Positions 34,751 through 42,893 of a stretch of DNA of 64,000 bases are shown piece after piece. A program made the position numbers and the translations under genes. The notes under the pieces were generated by a model that was given only the letters and a program-made list of their open reading frames with translations, was not told where the DNA came from and ran no database searches. Numbering within the stretch: position 1 is the stretch's first letter; the number at the start of each line of letters is the position of its first letter. This DNA comes from Pirellulales bacterium (lineage in GTDB: Bacteria > Planctomycetota > Planctomycetia > Pirellulales > JAEUIK01). The stretch lies in NCBI GenBank assembly GCA_019636335.1, contig JAHBXR010000009.1:1-64000 (forward strand), given 5' to 3'.

Positions 34751-36925
34751 CTACGACGCGGCGGCGACCTCGGGTGCCTGTCGGCGGCTCTCGGCTCGGG
34801 CGGTATCGAGCGAGAGGTTCATCGTCACCGACCAGCGGCCTTCGCCATCCGGCGTGACGATCCAGTGGGGCACGACCACCACCGACTGGTGGACCAGCTC
34901 GAAGCCCCCTTCCGACTGGCTGACGGTTTCGATCGGGTAGGTCCAGATGCCGCTCGAGCGCGACAGGGTGAGGCCCACGCCGATGCCGAGCCATTCGTCG
35001 GCCAGGCCGATGCCGGTGCGGTCGGCCAGATCGAGCTGACGGCCGAGCTGACCCAGGCGGTTGCCGTCCCGATCGTAGAAGTAGCGATCGTCGGCGCCCG
35101 AGGGGAGGCCCGAGAAGTTGAACTCGACGCCGAAGTGGAGCCGAGCGTCCTGTGGCAGGCCGGTGATCTCGTACTCGATCTCGAGCGTGGGGCTGCCCGC
35201 CTCAAGCGTGAGGCTCTTGGTGATCGACAGCGGGATGCCCCAGGCGTTGCCCTGGCGCGACATCTGCAACTGCACGCGCGAGGCGCTGCGGCGGACGCGG
35301 GCTTCGTAGACGCCGCCGAGGAAGTCGCCTCGTTCGAGCGCGTCGCCGGCCGTGATCGAGCCGAGCGTCACGTCGTTGTCGTAGAAGTGGTCGAGCAGGC
35401 TCTTGCGCTGGTAGGTGTCGTACTGCAGGCGCTGGTCGAGCCCCTCTTGCTTGCAGACGACGCGGTCGTGAATGCTGGCGGCCGAGCCGTTGCTCTCGGC
35501 ATGTTGCGCGGCGCTCAGCACCTTGCGATGATAGGCCTCGGGACGGCGGGTCATCGTGGCCAGCAGGTTGTGCGCGATCGAGCGGACGTCGAGCTCGTAC
35601 ATCTGTCCGCCGCGGCTGGGAGCGACCAGCGCGAGCAACTTATCGCTCGAAAGCTGCACTTCCTGGCGGGCGTCGAGATTGAAGTCCCCCGTGGTGGCTT
35701 CGACCCAGGCACCCTGGCGACCGGTGGCCTGGTGCAACAGGTTCTCGGCCGCGATCAGGTGCGAGTAGACGGCGTTGCGCAGGTGGGGCAGATAGATGCC
35801 GCCGAACGCGCCGTGCCAGTAGCTGCAGTTGCACTGGCCGCGGTAGAGCTCGGTACGGGCCTGCGTGATGAGATCTCCCCGCGCGCCGTTCTCCTCGGCC
35901 GCGGCCAGACGCCGACTGACCGAGAGCATGCGGGTATACATCTCGTCCGCTTCGGTGTAGCGAATCTTGTAGTTGCGCCACAGGCCGCCGCGCACGAAGT
36001 TCTTGAGCACCGGCCAGCGGGGGTCCTCCTCCATCTCGTGACGCACGTGCTCGTACTCGACGAGTTGATCGGGGGGGAGCACCCATTCGGTCATCTCGCG
36101 ATAGCTGGCGTCGGGCACATAGACCTTGCCCAACGGCGCGACGCGATCGACCGCTTCGGAGGGGGTGGTGACGCGGATCCAATCCTGGTTCGCGACCAGC
36201 GCGTCGAAGAACTGCCGCAGCCAGCCGTTGTCGTAGACGTGGCGGCGCGTCTCGGGCCAGGTGCCGAACTTCTCGCCATCGTCGCCAAAAAGGACAACCG
36301 CATCGGGATGCGCCTCGGCGATGCTGGCCAGGTAGTCGATCGTCTCGTGCGGCGGCGCAAAGGGGATCGTGTAGCGCAGGCGCTCGCTGCCCGGGAAAAC
36401 CTTCAACAGACGACCGTCATCTTCCGTCAGGTAGTAGCCATGCAGTTGGTCGTCGAGCAGGCCGGCGTTGCGGAAGTGAAAGTCGTCGAGAATCGTATAC
36501 TCGATGCCGGCATCGGCCAGATCGCGCGCGAGCGAAGGTTCCCAAACCCGTTCGGGAATCCACATGCCGCGGACGCGGGCGCCCAGGCGGTTTTCGAGCC
36601 ACGACGTGTATTGTTCGATCTGCCCGATCCGATCGCGCGAGGGGAGCATGGTGAGGATCGGCTCGAAGAACGCGCCGCCGATGATCTCGACGCGACCTTG
36701 CGCGACGAGCGCCGCGAGGCGATCCATGTACTCGGGCTTTCGCGCGTCGAGCCACTCCATCAGCGAGCCGCTCGTGTGCAGCGCGATCTTCAACGACGGG
36801 TAGTTCTCGAAGACGTCGAGAAAGCGGCGATAGCTGTCGTCGTACGCCTGCTCGAAGACGCCGTCGAAGTTGCCGATGGGTTGGTGATTGTGCAGCGCGA
36901 GGACGAGGCGGATGGGGTGGGGCAT
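34751..36925 (-). CDS. GH57 4-alpha-glucanotransferase / alpha-amylase
   Basis: A 724-residue glycoside hydrolase family 57 enzyme. Seen: the N-terminal ALHNHQPIGNF, a nucleophile glutamate in GMWIPERVWEP (Glu125) and the acid/base aspartate in FGDDGEKFG (Asp215), matching the Glu123/Asp214 pair I recall for Thermococcus litoralis 4-alpha-glucanotransferase. The long C-terminal half (about 300-724) corresponds to the DUF1925/DUF1926 beta domains of that enzyme. No signal peptide, so it should act on cytoplasmic glycogen or maltodextrin. The galT gene lies upstream on the same strand (102-base gap), and glgC elsewhere in the window supports glycogen metabolism. Confidence 0.9.
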   Translation of the reverse strand: MPHPIRLVLALHNHQPIGNFDGVFEQAYDDSYRRFLDVFENYPSLKIALHTSGSLMEWLDARKPEYMDRLAALVAQGRVEIIGGAFFEPILTMLPSRDRIGQIEQYTSWLENRLGARVRGMWIPERVWEPSLARDLADAGIEYTILDDFHFRNAGLLDDQLHGYYLTEDDGRLLKVFPGSERLRYTIPFAPPHETIDYLASIAEAHPDAVVLFGDDGEKFGTWPETRRHVYDNGWLRQFFDALVANQDWIRVTTPSEAVDRVAPLGKVYVPDASYREMTEWVLPPDQLVEYEHVRHEMEEDPRWPVLKNFVRGGLWRNYKIRYTEADEMYTRMLSVSRRLAAAEENGARGDLITQARTELYRGQCNCSYWHGAFGGIYLPHLRNAVYSHLIAAENLLHQATGRQGAWVEATTGDFNLDARQEVQLSSDKLLALVAPSRGGQMYELDVRSIAHNLLATMTRRPEAYHRKVLSAAQHAESNGSAASIHDRVVCKQEGLDQRLQYDTYQRKSLLDHFYDNDVTLGSITAGDALERGDFLGGVYEARVRRSASRVQLQMSRQGNAWGIPLSITKSLTLEAGSPTLEIEYEITGLPQDARLHFGVEFNFSGLPSGADDRYFYDRDGNRLGQLGRQLDLADRTGIGLADEWLGIGVGLTLSRSSGIWTYPIETVSQSEGGFELVHQSVVVVPHWIVTPDGEGRWSVTMNLSLDTARAESRRQAPEVAAAS

Positions 36926-37027
36926 GATCCGTGTGTCGAAAGCCGCGGGCGTGAATCGGGAGGGTGACTGCCGACGGGGAGTCGGCGACGAGGTGCAATA
37001 GTTATCGGCCGATAGAGTCGACGCAGT

Positions 37028-38065
37028 TTACCGAGTTTTCGCAGATGAAAGAGCTCGCCTCGCCTGCAAGCTGCCCCTCGTGTCACGCAACCGCGCGGCG
37101 GCGACCTCGGGGGCCAACGGGTTGACGTAACAACCGCTACCCCATTCAAAGCCCGCCGTTTTCGTTACACGCGGAATAATCTCTATATGCCAGTGATAGT
37201 GCTCCGCGCAGGAAGTGTCAAAGGGCGCGGTATGAAGCACGAGGTTGTAGGCCACCGGCTCGAGCACGGCTTCTAGCGCGGCCAGCGTGTCGTGCAGGGC
37301 CACTGCCAGACGCGCGAGCTCATCATCGCTTAGCCGATCGAAATCTCCGGCATGACGGCGCGGAAGGACCCAGGTTTCCCAGGGGAGCCGACTGGCGAAG
37401 GCCGCAATGGCGGTGAAACCGTCATGATCGGCCACGATCCGCGCCCCAGCGGCCAGCTCGCGCTCGGCGAGGTCGCAGAAAATGCAGCGGCCCTGTGCTC
37501 GATGAAAGAGCGCCGCGGCGGCAAGCTCCTCGGCCACGAGCGTCGGCACGATCGGCGTCACCATCACCTGGCTGTGGGCGTGCTCGATCGAGGCACCCCC
37601 CGCCGCCCCGACATTCTTGAAGATCGTCGCGTGGCGGAAACGGGCCTGGCGGCGATGATAGTGCAACCGCTCGCGATAGACGCCCAGCACCTCGGTCAGC
37701 TCGACGAGCGAGAGCTCGCCGACGCGCGAGACATGGCGAGGGGTCTCGATGATGACTTCATGGGCGCCGCTAGCGGGCACTCGTACGTAAAATTCCCCTT
37801 CAGCAGAGACCCTCGAGGAAAGTTCGCCCTGGCCCTCGAGGGCCGGATAGCGGTTCGGCACTACGCGCACCCGCCAGGGGGCATCGGGCGATTCGCGCAG
37901 GGCGAATAGCTCGCCGGGGGTCTCGTGCTCGTGGCCGGCGCAGAAGGGGCAGGACGTGCCGGCGCTGCGGACGGCGTTCTCGTGAAAGTCGTGCGGGCGG
38001 GCGGCACGGTCACCGACGATGATGACCCATCGCTCAACAATCGGGTCTTTACGCAGTTCCGGCAT
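37028..38065 (-). CDS. galT: Galactose-1-phosphate uridylyltransferase
   Basis: A 345-residue HIT-superfamily enzyme that exchanges UMP between UDP-glucose and galactose-1-phosphate. The catalytic HxH is in EHAHSQ (His162, His164) after FKNVGAAGGAS. A zinc-binding CPFC lies at 39-42 with a second Cys pair CIFC at about 194-197, and AEHYHWHIEI sits near the C-terminus. Some bacterial relatives use ADP-glucose; the sequence does not decide. It is first in an apparent two-gene unit with the GH57 enzyme. Upstream lies a repeat-rich spacer. Confidence 0.9.
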   Translation of the reverse strand: MPELRKDPIVERWVIIVGDRAARPHDFHENAVRSAGTSCPFCAGHEHETPGELFALRESPDAPWRVRVVPNRYPALEGQGELSSRVSAEGEFYVRVPASGAHEVIIETPRHVSRVGELSLVELTEVLGVYRERLHYHRRQARFRHATIFKNVGAAGGASIEHAHSQVMVTPIVPTLVAEELAAAALFHRAQGRCIFCDLAERELAAGARIVADHDGFTAIAAFASRLPWETWVLPRRHAGDFDRLSDDELARLAVALHDTLAALEAVLEPVAYNLVLHTAPFDTSCAEHYHWHIEIIPRVTKTAGFEWGSGCYVNPLAPEVAAARLRDTRGSLQARRALSSAKTR

Positions 38066-38086
38066 GTTGGGAGGGCCGTGGTTATA

Positions 38087-38199
38087 AGGGGTCAGTGGCC
38101 AGGGGGTAGAGGCCCAGTGGTTCGTGGCTAGAAGTCAGAGGTCCGTGGTTATAGGTCTCTAACAACCCCTGCCCACTGACCCCTGACCACTAGCCACTG
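38087..38199. repeat. Inverted CAGTGG-type repeat cluster
   Basis: The spacer between galT and the next gene carries GGGGTCAGTGGCCAGGGGG (38088-38106), variants such as CCCAGTGGTTCGTGGCTAG, and the inverse form CCCACTGACCCCTGACCACT (38171-38190). The two orientations could fold into a long imperfect stem. The same vocabulary recurs at 50338-50412 next to another minus-strand gene. No coding frame is supported here. Confidence 0.65.
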
Positions 38200-38359
38200 T
38201 TTTGCCCCCTGGGGCCGCTTGAGCCTGTCTGCCGCGCCAGAGTATAGTCACCAGACGCGGATTGGCGGACGCGAACCCAGCTCGGCACCCCGGGCTCGGC
38301 TGTCGGCCGGTCTGCTTGATTGGACAGAAAGACTTACCGAAGACGGGAGAGCGTGCGAC

Positions 38360-38578
38360 ATGGACACGCCAGGACCTGGTGAGACTGTGGTCACGACCGC
38401 TGAAGTCGATAGCGCCTATCCGGTGTTGTCGAAGCATTTCACGGGCGAGGAACGCCAGGAGATGAAGGTCGAGGACTCCCTCACGTGGAAGCACGTTGTC
38501 ACCTTGCTGGTGGCGGTGGTTTCGATGGGCGTGCTGCTGATGATCTTCACCGTCTTGTGGGTAAGCTTGATCGCATAA
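38360..38578 (+). CDS. Small single-span membrane protein, 72 residues
   Basis: A 72-residue protein with an acidic N-terminal half and one C-terminal transmembrane helix (about 47-70, VTLLVAVVSMGVLLMIFTVLW). ATG at 38360 is preceded by GGGAG at nine bases. No family is recognised. It precedes the phosphofructokinase gene by 127 bases and could belong to its transcript. Confidence 0.62.
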   Translation: MDTPGPGETVVTTAEVDSAYPVLSKHFTGEERQEMKVEDSLTWKHVVTLLVAVVSMGVLLMIFTVLWVSLIA

Positions 38579-38705
38579 CGGCTACCCCGCTCCGCGCTGC
38601 CCTGGCGCCTTGGCGCCCTGAGAGGGAATCCTGGCGGCTGCGACAGCACCGCGCGCCTCGGTCGTTTTGGCTGCGCGCGGACCTCTAGAACCACATCGGC
38701 AGAAG

Positions 38706-40004
38706 ATGAGCAGCACAGCTAGTTCGCCTCCCCCCGCTTCGAGCAACATCCGCCGCGTCGCGATTCTCTTTGCGGGGGGACCTGCCCCGGCGGCCAACGC
38801 GGTCATTTCCACGGCCGCTGCCTCGTGCCTGCGCAACGGCATCAGTGTCGTGGGCGTCTTGCACGGCTACTCGCACCTGGTCGAGTATTCGGCCGAACAC
38901 CCGTTGGAAGAAGGTCGCGATTACATCACGCTCGACTCGAAGGTGCTCAAGCGCACCCGCAACACGCAAGGCGTGCTGTTGGGCACGGCGCGGACGAATC
39001 CCGGCCGCGGCGTCTCGCAGCCGATGCACCTGGCCGATTCCTCGCGCAACGCGCCGCTCCGCACGGTACACGAAGCGCTCTGCTCGCTGGGGGTCGATGC
39101 GTTGATCTCGATCGGCGGCGACGACACGCTCAAGACCGCCAACAAGTTCAAGCTCTTCCAGCAGCACATGCCCGCGGGAAGCAAGCGGATTCCGGTCGTG
39201 CATATTCCGAAGACGATCGACAACGACTACCTGGGCATCGACTTCACGTTCGGGTACTTCACGGCGGTCGAGACGCTGGCCGCCGAGATTCGCAACCTGC
39301 TGGCCGATGCCGAGGCGACGCGCGGCTACTTCCTGGTCGAGACCATGGGACGCAGCGCCGGCTGGTTGGCCTACGGCGCCGCGATCGCCGGCGAGGCGAG
39401 CCTGGTGATCAGCGTCGAGGATATCACGGGCAAGTACCTGGAGCAGATTCCCACGCCCGACGGCGAGACGCGCCCGGCCATGAACATGGACGAGGTCGTG
39501 CGGCACATCGTCTCGATGATGCGCGTCCGCGAAGAGCGCGAGCGCAAGGAGTTCGGCGTGATCGTGCTGGCCGAAGGTTTGGCCGAGTACCTGCCCGACA
39601 AGTATCTCGCAGGGGTCAATCGGGACGATCACGGACACATCTCGATCGCCAAGGTACGCTTGGGCTCGATCTTCTCGAAGCTCGTGGCCGAGGAGTTCGA
39701 GAAACAGATGGGGCACAAGCGCCGCGTGACGGGCGTGCAACTCGGCTACGAGACGCGCTGCGCCAAGCCGCACGCCTTCGACGTGATGCTCGGCAGCCAG
39801 CTTGGCGTGGGGGCGTACCGGGCGCTCGTCGAGCGGCAACTGGACGGCGTGATGGTCTCGGTCTCGGGACAGCTCGAGTTGCAGTACGTGCCGTTCGAGC
39901 GGCTGGTCGATCCGGAGACGCTGGTAACGGTGGTGCGCTACGTACAGCCCGGCTCCGACTTCCACCGGTTGGCAAGGTTCCTCGAGACGAACATCAACGA
40001 GTGA
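38706..40004 (+). CDS. pfp: Pyrophosphate-dependent 6-phosphofructokinase
   Basis: A 432-residue PFK-superfamily enzyme that phosphorylates fructose-6-phosphate reversibly with pyrophosphate. The residues that separate PPi- from ATP-enzymes are both of PPi type: GGDDT with Asp140 (ATP enzymes have GGDG) and PKTIDND with Lys169 (ATP enzymes have PGTIDND). MGRSAGW and the substrate-binding YETR region are also present. The start at 38706 (MSSTASSPPP) is preferred over 38667. The next gene begins 11 bases after its stop, so small membrane proteins appear to be co-expressed with it. Confidence 0.92.
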   Translation: MSSTASSPPPASSNIRRVAILFAGGPAPAANAVISTAAASCLRNGISVVGVLHGYSHLVEYSAEHPLEEGRDYITLDSKVLKRTRNTQGVLLGTARTNPGRGVSQPMHLADSSRNAPLRTVHEALCSLGVDALISIGGDDTLKTANKFKLFQQHMPAGSKRIPVVHIPKTIDNDYLGIDFTFGYFTAVETLAAEIRNLLADAEATRGYFLVETMGRSAGWLAYGAAIAGEASLVISVEDITGKYLEQIPTPDGETRPAMNMDEVVRHIVSMMRVREERERKEFGVIVLAEGLAEYLPDKYLAGVNRDDHGHISIAKVRLGSIFSKLVAEEFEKQMGHKRRVTGVQLGYETRCAKPHAFDVMLGSQLGVGAYRALVERQLDGVMVSVSGQLELQYVPFERLVDPETLVTVVRYVQPGSDFHRLARFLETNINE

Positions 40005-40015
40005 CAGTGCCTGCA

Positions 40016-40264
40016 ATGCATAACTCGCGGCGATCCTCCTACAACAACCCATACCAATCGCCGAATGAGTCGAGCGATCCCACCCCGCGCGTGCCGGGCA
40101 AGCTCCTCTCGCTCGAACGCATGCTGGTGCTCGCGACCTTCGCCAGTCTGTTGATACTCAACGTCGCTTTCGATGATCGAACCACCGCCGCCGTGCTGAC
40201 GGGCGTCGTGCTGTTCGGAAGCGTGGTGGCGATGACGATCGTCGTCTTGTTCCGACGAGGATAG
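40016..40264 (+). CDS. Small NPYxSP-type membrane protein (first of three)
   Basis: An 82-residue protein with NNPYQSPNES near the N-terminus (11-20) followed by two hydrophobic helices (about 37-55 and 61-79). Proteins opening with NPY(Q/E)(S/A)P and then membrane helices are frequent in planctomycetes and have no known function. It begins 11 bases after pfp. The next two genes have the same plan but different helices, so they form a tandem set. Confidence 0.7.
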   Translation: MHNSRRSSYNNPYQSPNESSDPTPRVPGKLLSLERMLVLATFASLLILNVAFDDRTTAAVLTGVVLFGSVVAMTIVVLFRRG

Positions 40265-40287
40265 TTATCGCCAAAAGTGCGATTGCC

Positions 40288-40479
40288 ATGTCATCGGAGC
40301 CAGAGAATCCTTACGAAGCGCCCACGACAAGGGAGGACGCACCGCGGAAACCATGGTTGTCCGAGCATGCGGCGATGTGGTTCGCTGGTACGGTAGGCTT
40401 GGTCGTCGCGGCGTGGGCGGTTTTCTTCTGCGCTTCGATACTCTCCGCCATGTTCGGCATGAAAGGGTGGCGCAATTGA
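40288..40479 (+). CDS. Small NPYEAP-type membrane protein (second of three)
   Basis: A 63-residue protein with NPYEAPTTRED at 7-17 and one hydrophobic segment (about 30-52, MWFAGTVGLVVAAWAVFFCA). It begins 23 bases after the first NPYxxP gene. Its TGA stop (40477-40479) overlaps the TTG that appears to start the third gene, indicating translational coupling. No function is known. Confidence 0.7.
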   Translation: MSSEPENPYEAPTTREDAPRKPWLSEHAAMWFAGTVGLVVAAWAVFFCASILSAMFGMKGWRN

Positions 40480-40783
40480 GCGAGAATCCCTACGAAGCAC
40501 CGGAAAGCCCATCTAAGCTCTCTGTCCGGCCGCGATTTTGGATCGCCCCGTTATTCGGTTGGCTGGGCCTGGTGGGTTGTGTCTCACTGGCGTTGTGCTC
40601 GTTTTATCCTTCATTTTCTTTGCCTGGGCCACGGCGACACCCGGGTCAGAAACGGAACGGACGCATTATCGGCTTTACGCGAACGTGTGGCTGGCGATAT
40701 TTCTTTTCTCCCTCCTTGCATTCGCAGTAGTTGCGATTTGGATGGTCTGGCGGCGAAATAAAACTCGCACGCGGGTCAGTTGA
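40476..40783 (+). pseudogene. Third NPYEAP membrane protein, apparently frameshifted
   Basis: From TTG at 40476 the frame reads LSENPYEAPESPSKLSVRPR and then a hydrophobic helix ending ...VSLALCSF. It then runs out into a non-hydrophobic, Arg/Pro-rich tail and stops at 40730. Reading on in the -1 frame from the T4 run at 40602-40605 restores a natural sequence: SFIFFAWATATPG, a loop, then a second helix NVWLAIFLFSLLAFAVVAIW and a basic tail to the stop at 40783. One extra T in that run would join the halves exactly. So this is a one-base deletion, in the genome or in the assembly. Without the shift it is an 84-residue protein ending at 40730. Confidence 0.6.
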
Positions 40784-40904
40784 CGCACCTGCAGCCCGAT
40801 AGCTTTTTCCCCCCCGCTCTGCGATACTGTTTGATTCGGTCACCGACTAGTTTTCTTCTAGTGGGGAATATTAAGCACCTGCCTCGGACCGCACTCTTTT
40901 TCGC

Positions 40905-42806
40905 ATGGCAACTACCACGGCTTCGCTTGCTACGCCCGCGGCGCGTTTGGCCGCCGGCACGTCGATTCCCACCTTTCTGTTCGCCACGTCGACCGATCTT
41001 GCCCGGCACGTGGCCAGCTCGATTGCCCACCTGATTCGCGAACGCAACTCGGTCGGTCAGAAGGCCGTGCTGGGGCTCCCCACCGGCTCGACACCCGTCG
41101 GCGTCTACCGCGAACTGGTGCGTCTGCACCGTGAAGAGGGGCTCGATTTCTCGGGCGTCGTCACCTTCAATCTCGACGAGTACTTCGGCCTCGACCCGAA
41201 CCAACTGCAAAGCTACCACCGCTGGATGCGCGAGCACCTGTTCGATCACGTGAACATCGCGCCGGAGAATATCCATATCCCGGACGGCATGGTCCCCCTC
41301 GAAGCGGTCGACGAGCATTGCCGGCGTTACGAAGAGGCCATCCGCCGCGCGGGGGGCATCGACATTCAATTGCTCGGCATCGGCCGCAACGGGCACGTCG
41401 GTTTCAACGAGCCGTTCAGCGTGCGGCACGGACGCACGCGACTCGTTACGCTTGATCCCGTCACGCGACGCGACGCCTCGAGCGATTTCTTCAGCGAAGA
41501 AGCGGTGCCGATGATGGCCCTGACGATGGGGCTCGGCACGATTCTCGATGCGCGGAAGATCATCCTCATCGCGCTCGGCGAGCACAAATCGAAGATCATT
41601 CGCGAGACGGTCGAAGGGCCCCAGACCGATCGCGTGCCCGCCAGCCTGCTGCGCGATCATCCCGACGCGATGGTGCTGGTCGATAGCGCGGCCGGCTCGA
41701 AGCTGACCGACGTGGCGACGCCGTGGATGCGGGGCAACGTCGCCTGGACCGACGCCTTGATCAAGCGGGCCGTCCTGTGGCTGGCCGACCAGACCGGCCA
41801 GGCGCTGCTCAAGCTCGACGACAACGATTTCCGCGCCCACAACCTGCACCAATTGCTGCGCCATCATGGGCCGGCGCAGAATCTGGCGCATCGTGTGTTT
41901 CGCTGGATGATGGAGACGATCGACTATCATCCGGCCGGCCGCGAGAAGCAGCGTGTGATCTGCTTCAGCCCCCACCCGGACGACGACGTCATCAGCATGG
42001 GGGGCACGCTGATTCGCCTGGTCGAAGATGGCCACGACGTCCACGTGGCCTACATGACAAGCGGCAACATCGCGGTCTTCGATCACGATGCGCAGCTCGT
42101 GGCCGACCTGGTAACCGAATACAACCGCATTTTCGGCATCGACGAGAAGCGTTCGGTCGAGCTCGAAGCCGAGGTGGCCCATTCGCTCAAGACGAAGGCC
42201 CCCGGCCAGCCCGACACGCCGGCCGTGCTCAAGATCAAAGCCCTGATTCGCGAAATCGAGGCCAAGGCCGGCGCGCTGGTCTGCGGCTGCCGCGAAGAGT
42301 TTCTGCACTTTCTCGATCTGCCTTTTTACCGCACCGGCACGATCGCCAAGAACCCGATCGGCGAAGAAGACGTGCGGATCATTCGCGAGCTGATCGAGCG
42401 CGTCGATCCTGGCCAGGTCTACGTGGCGGGCGACCTCTCCGATCCGCACGGCACGCACCGCGTCTGCGCCGAGGCGATCTTCCGGGCCATCGGCGAGATC
42501 GAACAAGCCGGTGGCCGCCGGCCCGACGTGCTGCTCTATCGAGGCGCGTGGCAGGAATATGCCCCGCACGAAATCGAAATCGCCGTGCCGCTGAGCCCAC
42601 GCGATCTGGAGTTGAAGAAGCAGGCGATCTTCCGGCACGAATCGCAGAAAGACTCGGCCCTGTTCCCCGGCGCCGACGACCCGCGAGAGTTCTGGCAGCG
42701 TGCCGAGGACCGCAATCGCAACACGGCCGACCAATACAACAAGCTCGGCCTGCCCGAGTATTATGCGCTCGAAGGCTTCGTCCGCTGGAAGGGCGGGCCC
42801 ATCTGA
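40905..42806 (+). CDS. Glucosamine-6-phosphate deaminase-like / LmbE deacetylase-like fusion
   Basis: A 633-residue two-domain protein. Residues about 20-290 are NagB-like (LGLPTGSTPVGVYRELV, FNLDEYFGL with Asp91, HVGFNEPF with His164 and Glu169). Residues about 345-600 are LmbE/PIG-L-like, with the zinc motif HPDDD (357-361) and DPHGTH (His515, His518). In E. coli NagB the motif is NDGHIAFNEP; here it is RNGHVGFNEP, so the ring-opening aspartate (Asp141 there) is Asn162. LmbE enzymes deacetylate N-acetylglucosaminyl compounds. The fusion is known from Bacteroidetes and planctomycetes but its true reaction is uncertain. Stand-alone gene. Confidence 0.88.
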   Translation: MATTTASLATPAARLAAGTSIPTFLFATSTDLARHVASSIAHLIRERNSVGQKAVLGLPTGSTPVGVYRELVRLHREEGLDFSGVVTFNLDEYFGLDPNQLQSYHRWMREHLFDHVNIAPENIHIPDGMVPLEAVDEHCRRYEEAIRRAGGIDIQLLGIGRNGHVGFNEPFSVRHGRTRLVTLDPVTRRDASSDFFSEEAVPMMALTMGLGTILDARKIILIALGEHKSKIIRETVEGPQTDRVPASLLRDHPDAMVLVDSAAGSKLTDVATPWMRGNVAWTDALIKRAVLWLADQTGQALLKLDDNDFRAHNLHQLLRHHGPAQNLAHRVFRWMMETIDYHPAGREKQRVICFSPHPDDDVISMGGTLIRLVEDGHDVHVAYMTSGNIAVFDHDAQLVADLVTEYNRIFGIDEKRSVELEAEVAHSLKTKAPGQPDTPAVLKIKALIREIEAKAGALVCGCREEFLHFLDLPFYRTGTIAKNPIGEEDVRIIRELIERVDPGQVYVAGDLSDPHGTHRVCAEAIFRAIGEIEQAGGRRPDVLLYRGAWQEYAPHEIEIAVPLSPRDLELKKQAIFRHESQKDSALFPGADDPREFWQRAEDRNRNTADQYNKLGLPEYYALEGFVRWKGGPI

Positions 42807-42893
42807 GTTGCAAAGCAAACTCGCAGCCGCAGAGCATGGAGGAGACACTGAGGGGGGCATTCCACCCCTGCGGGCTATCTCGCTCCCCTGTGG

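Noticed and set aside
34643-36967. 774-codon plus-strand frame opposite the GH57 gene
   Set aside because: The minus strand encodes a complete GH57 enzyme; the plus frame has no recognisable motif.
38087-38199. CRISPR array
   Set aside because: Repeats are irregular, in both orientations, without constant-length spacers or cas genes.
40776-42860. 694-codon minus-strand frame opposite the NagB-LmbE gene
   Set aside because: Antisense shadow of a well-supported gene.
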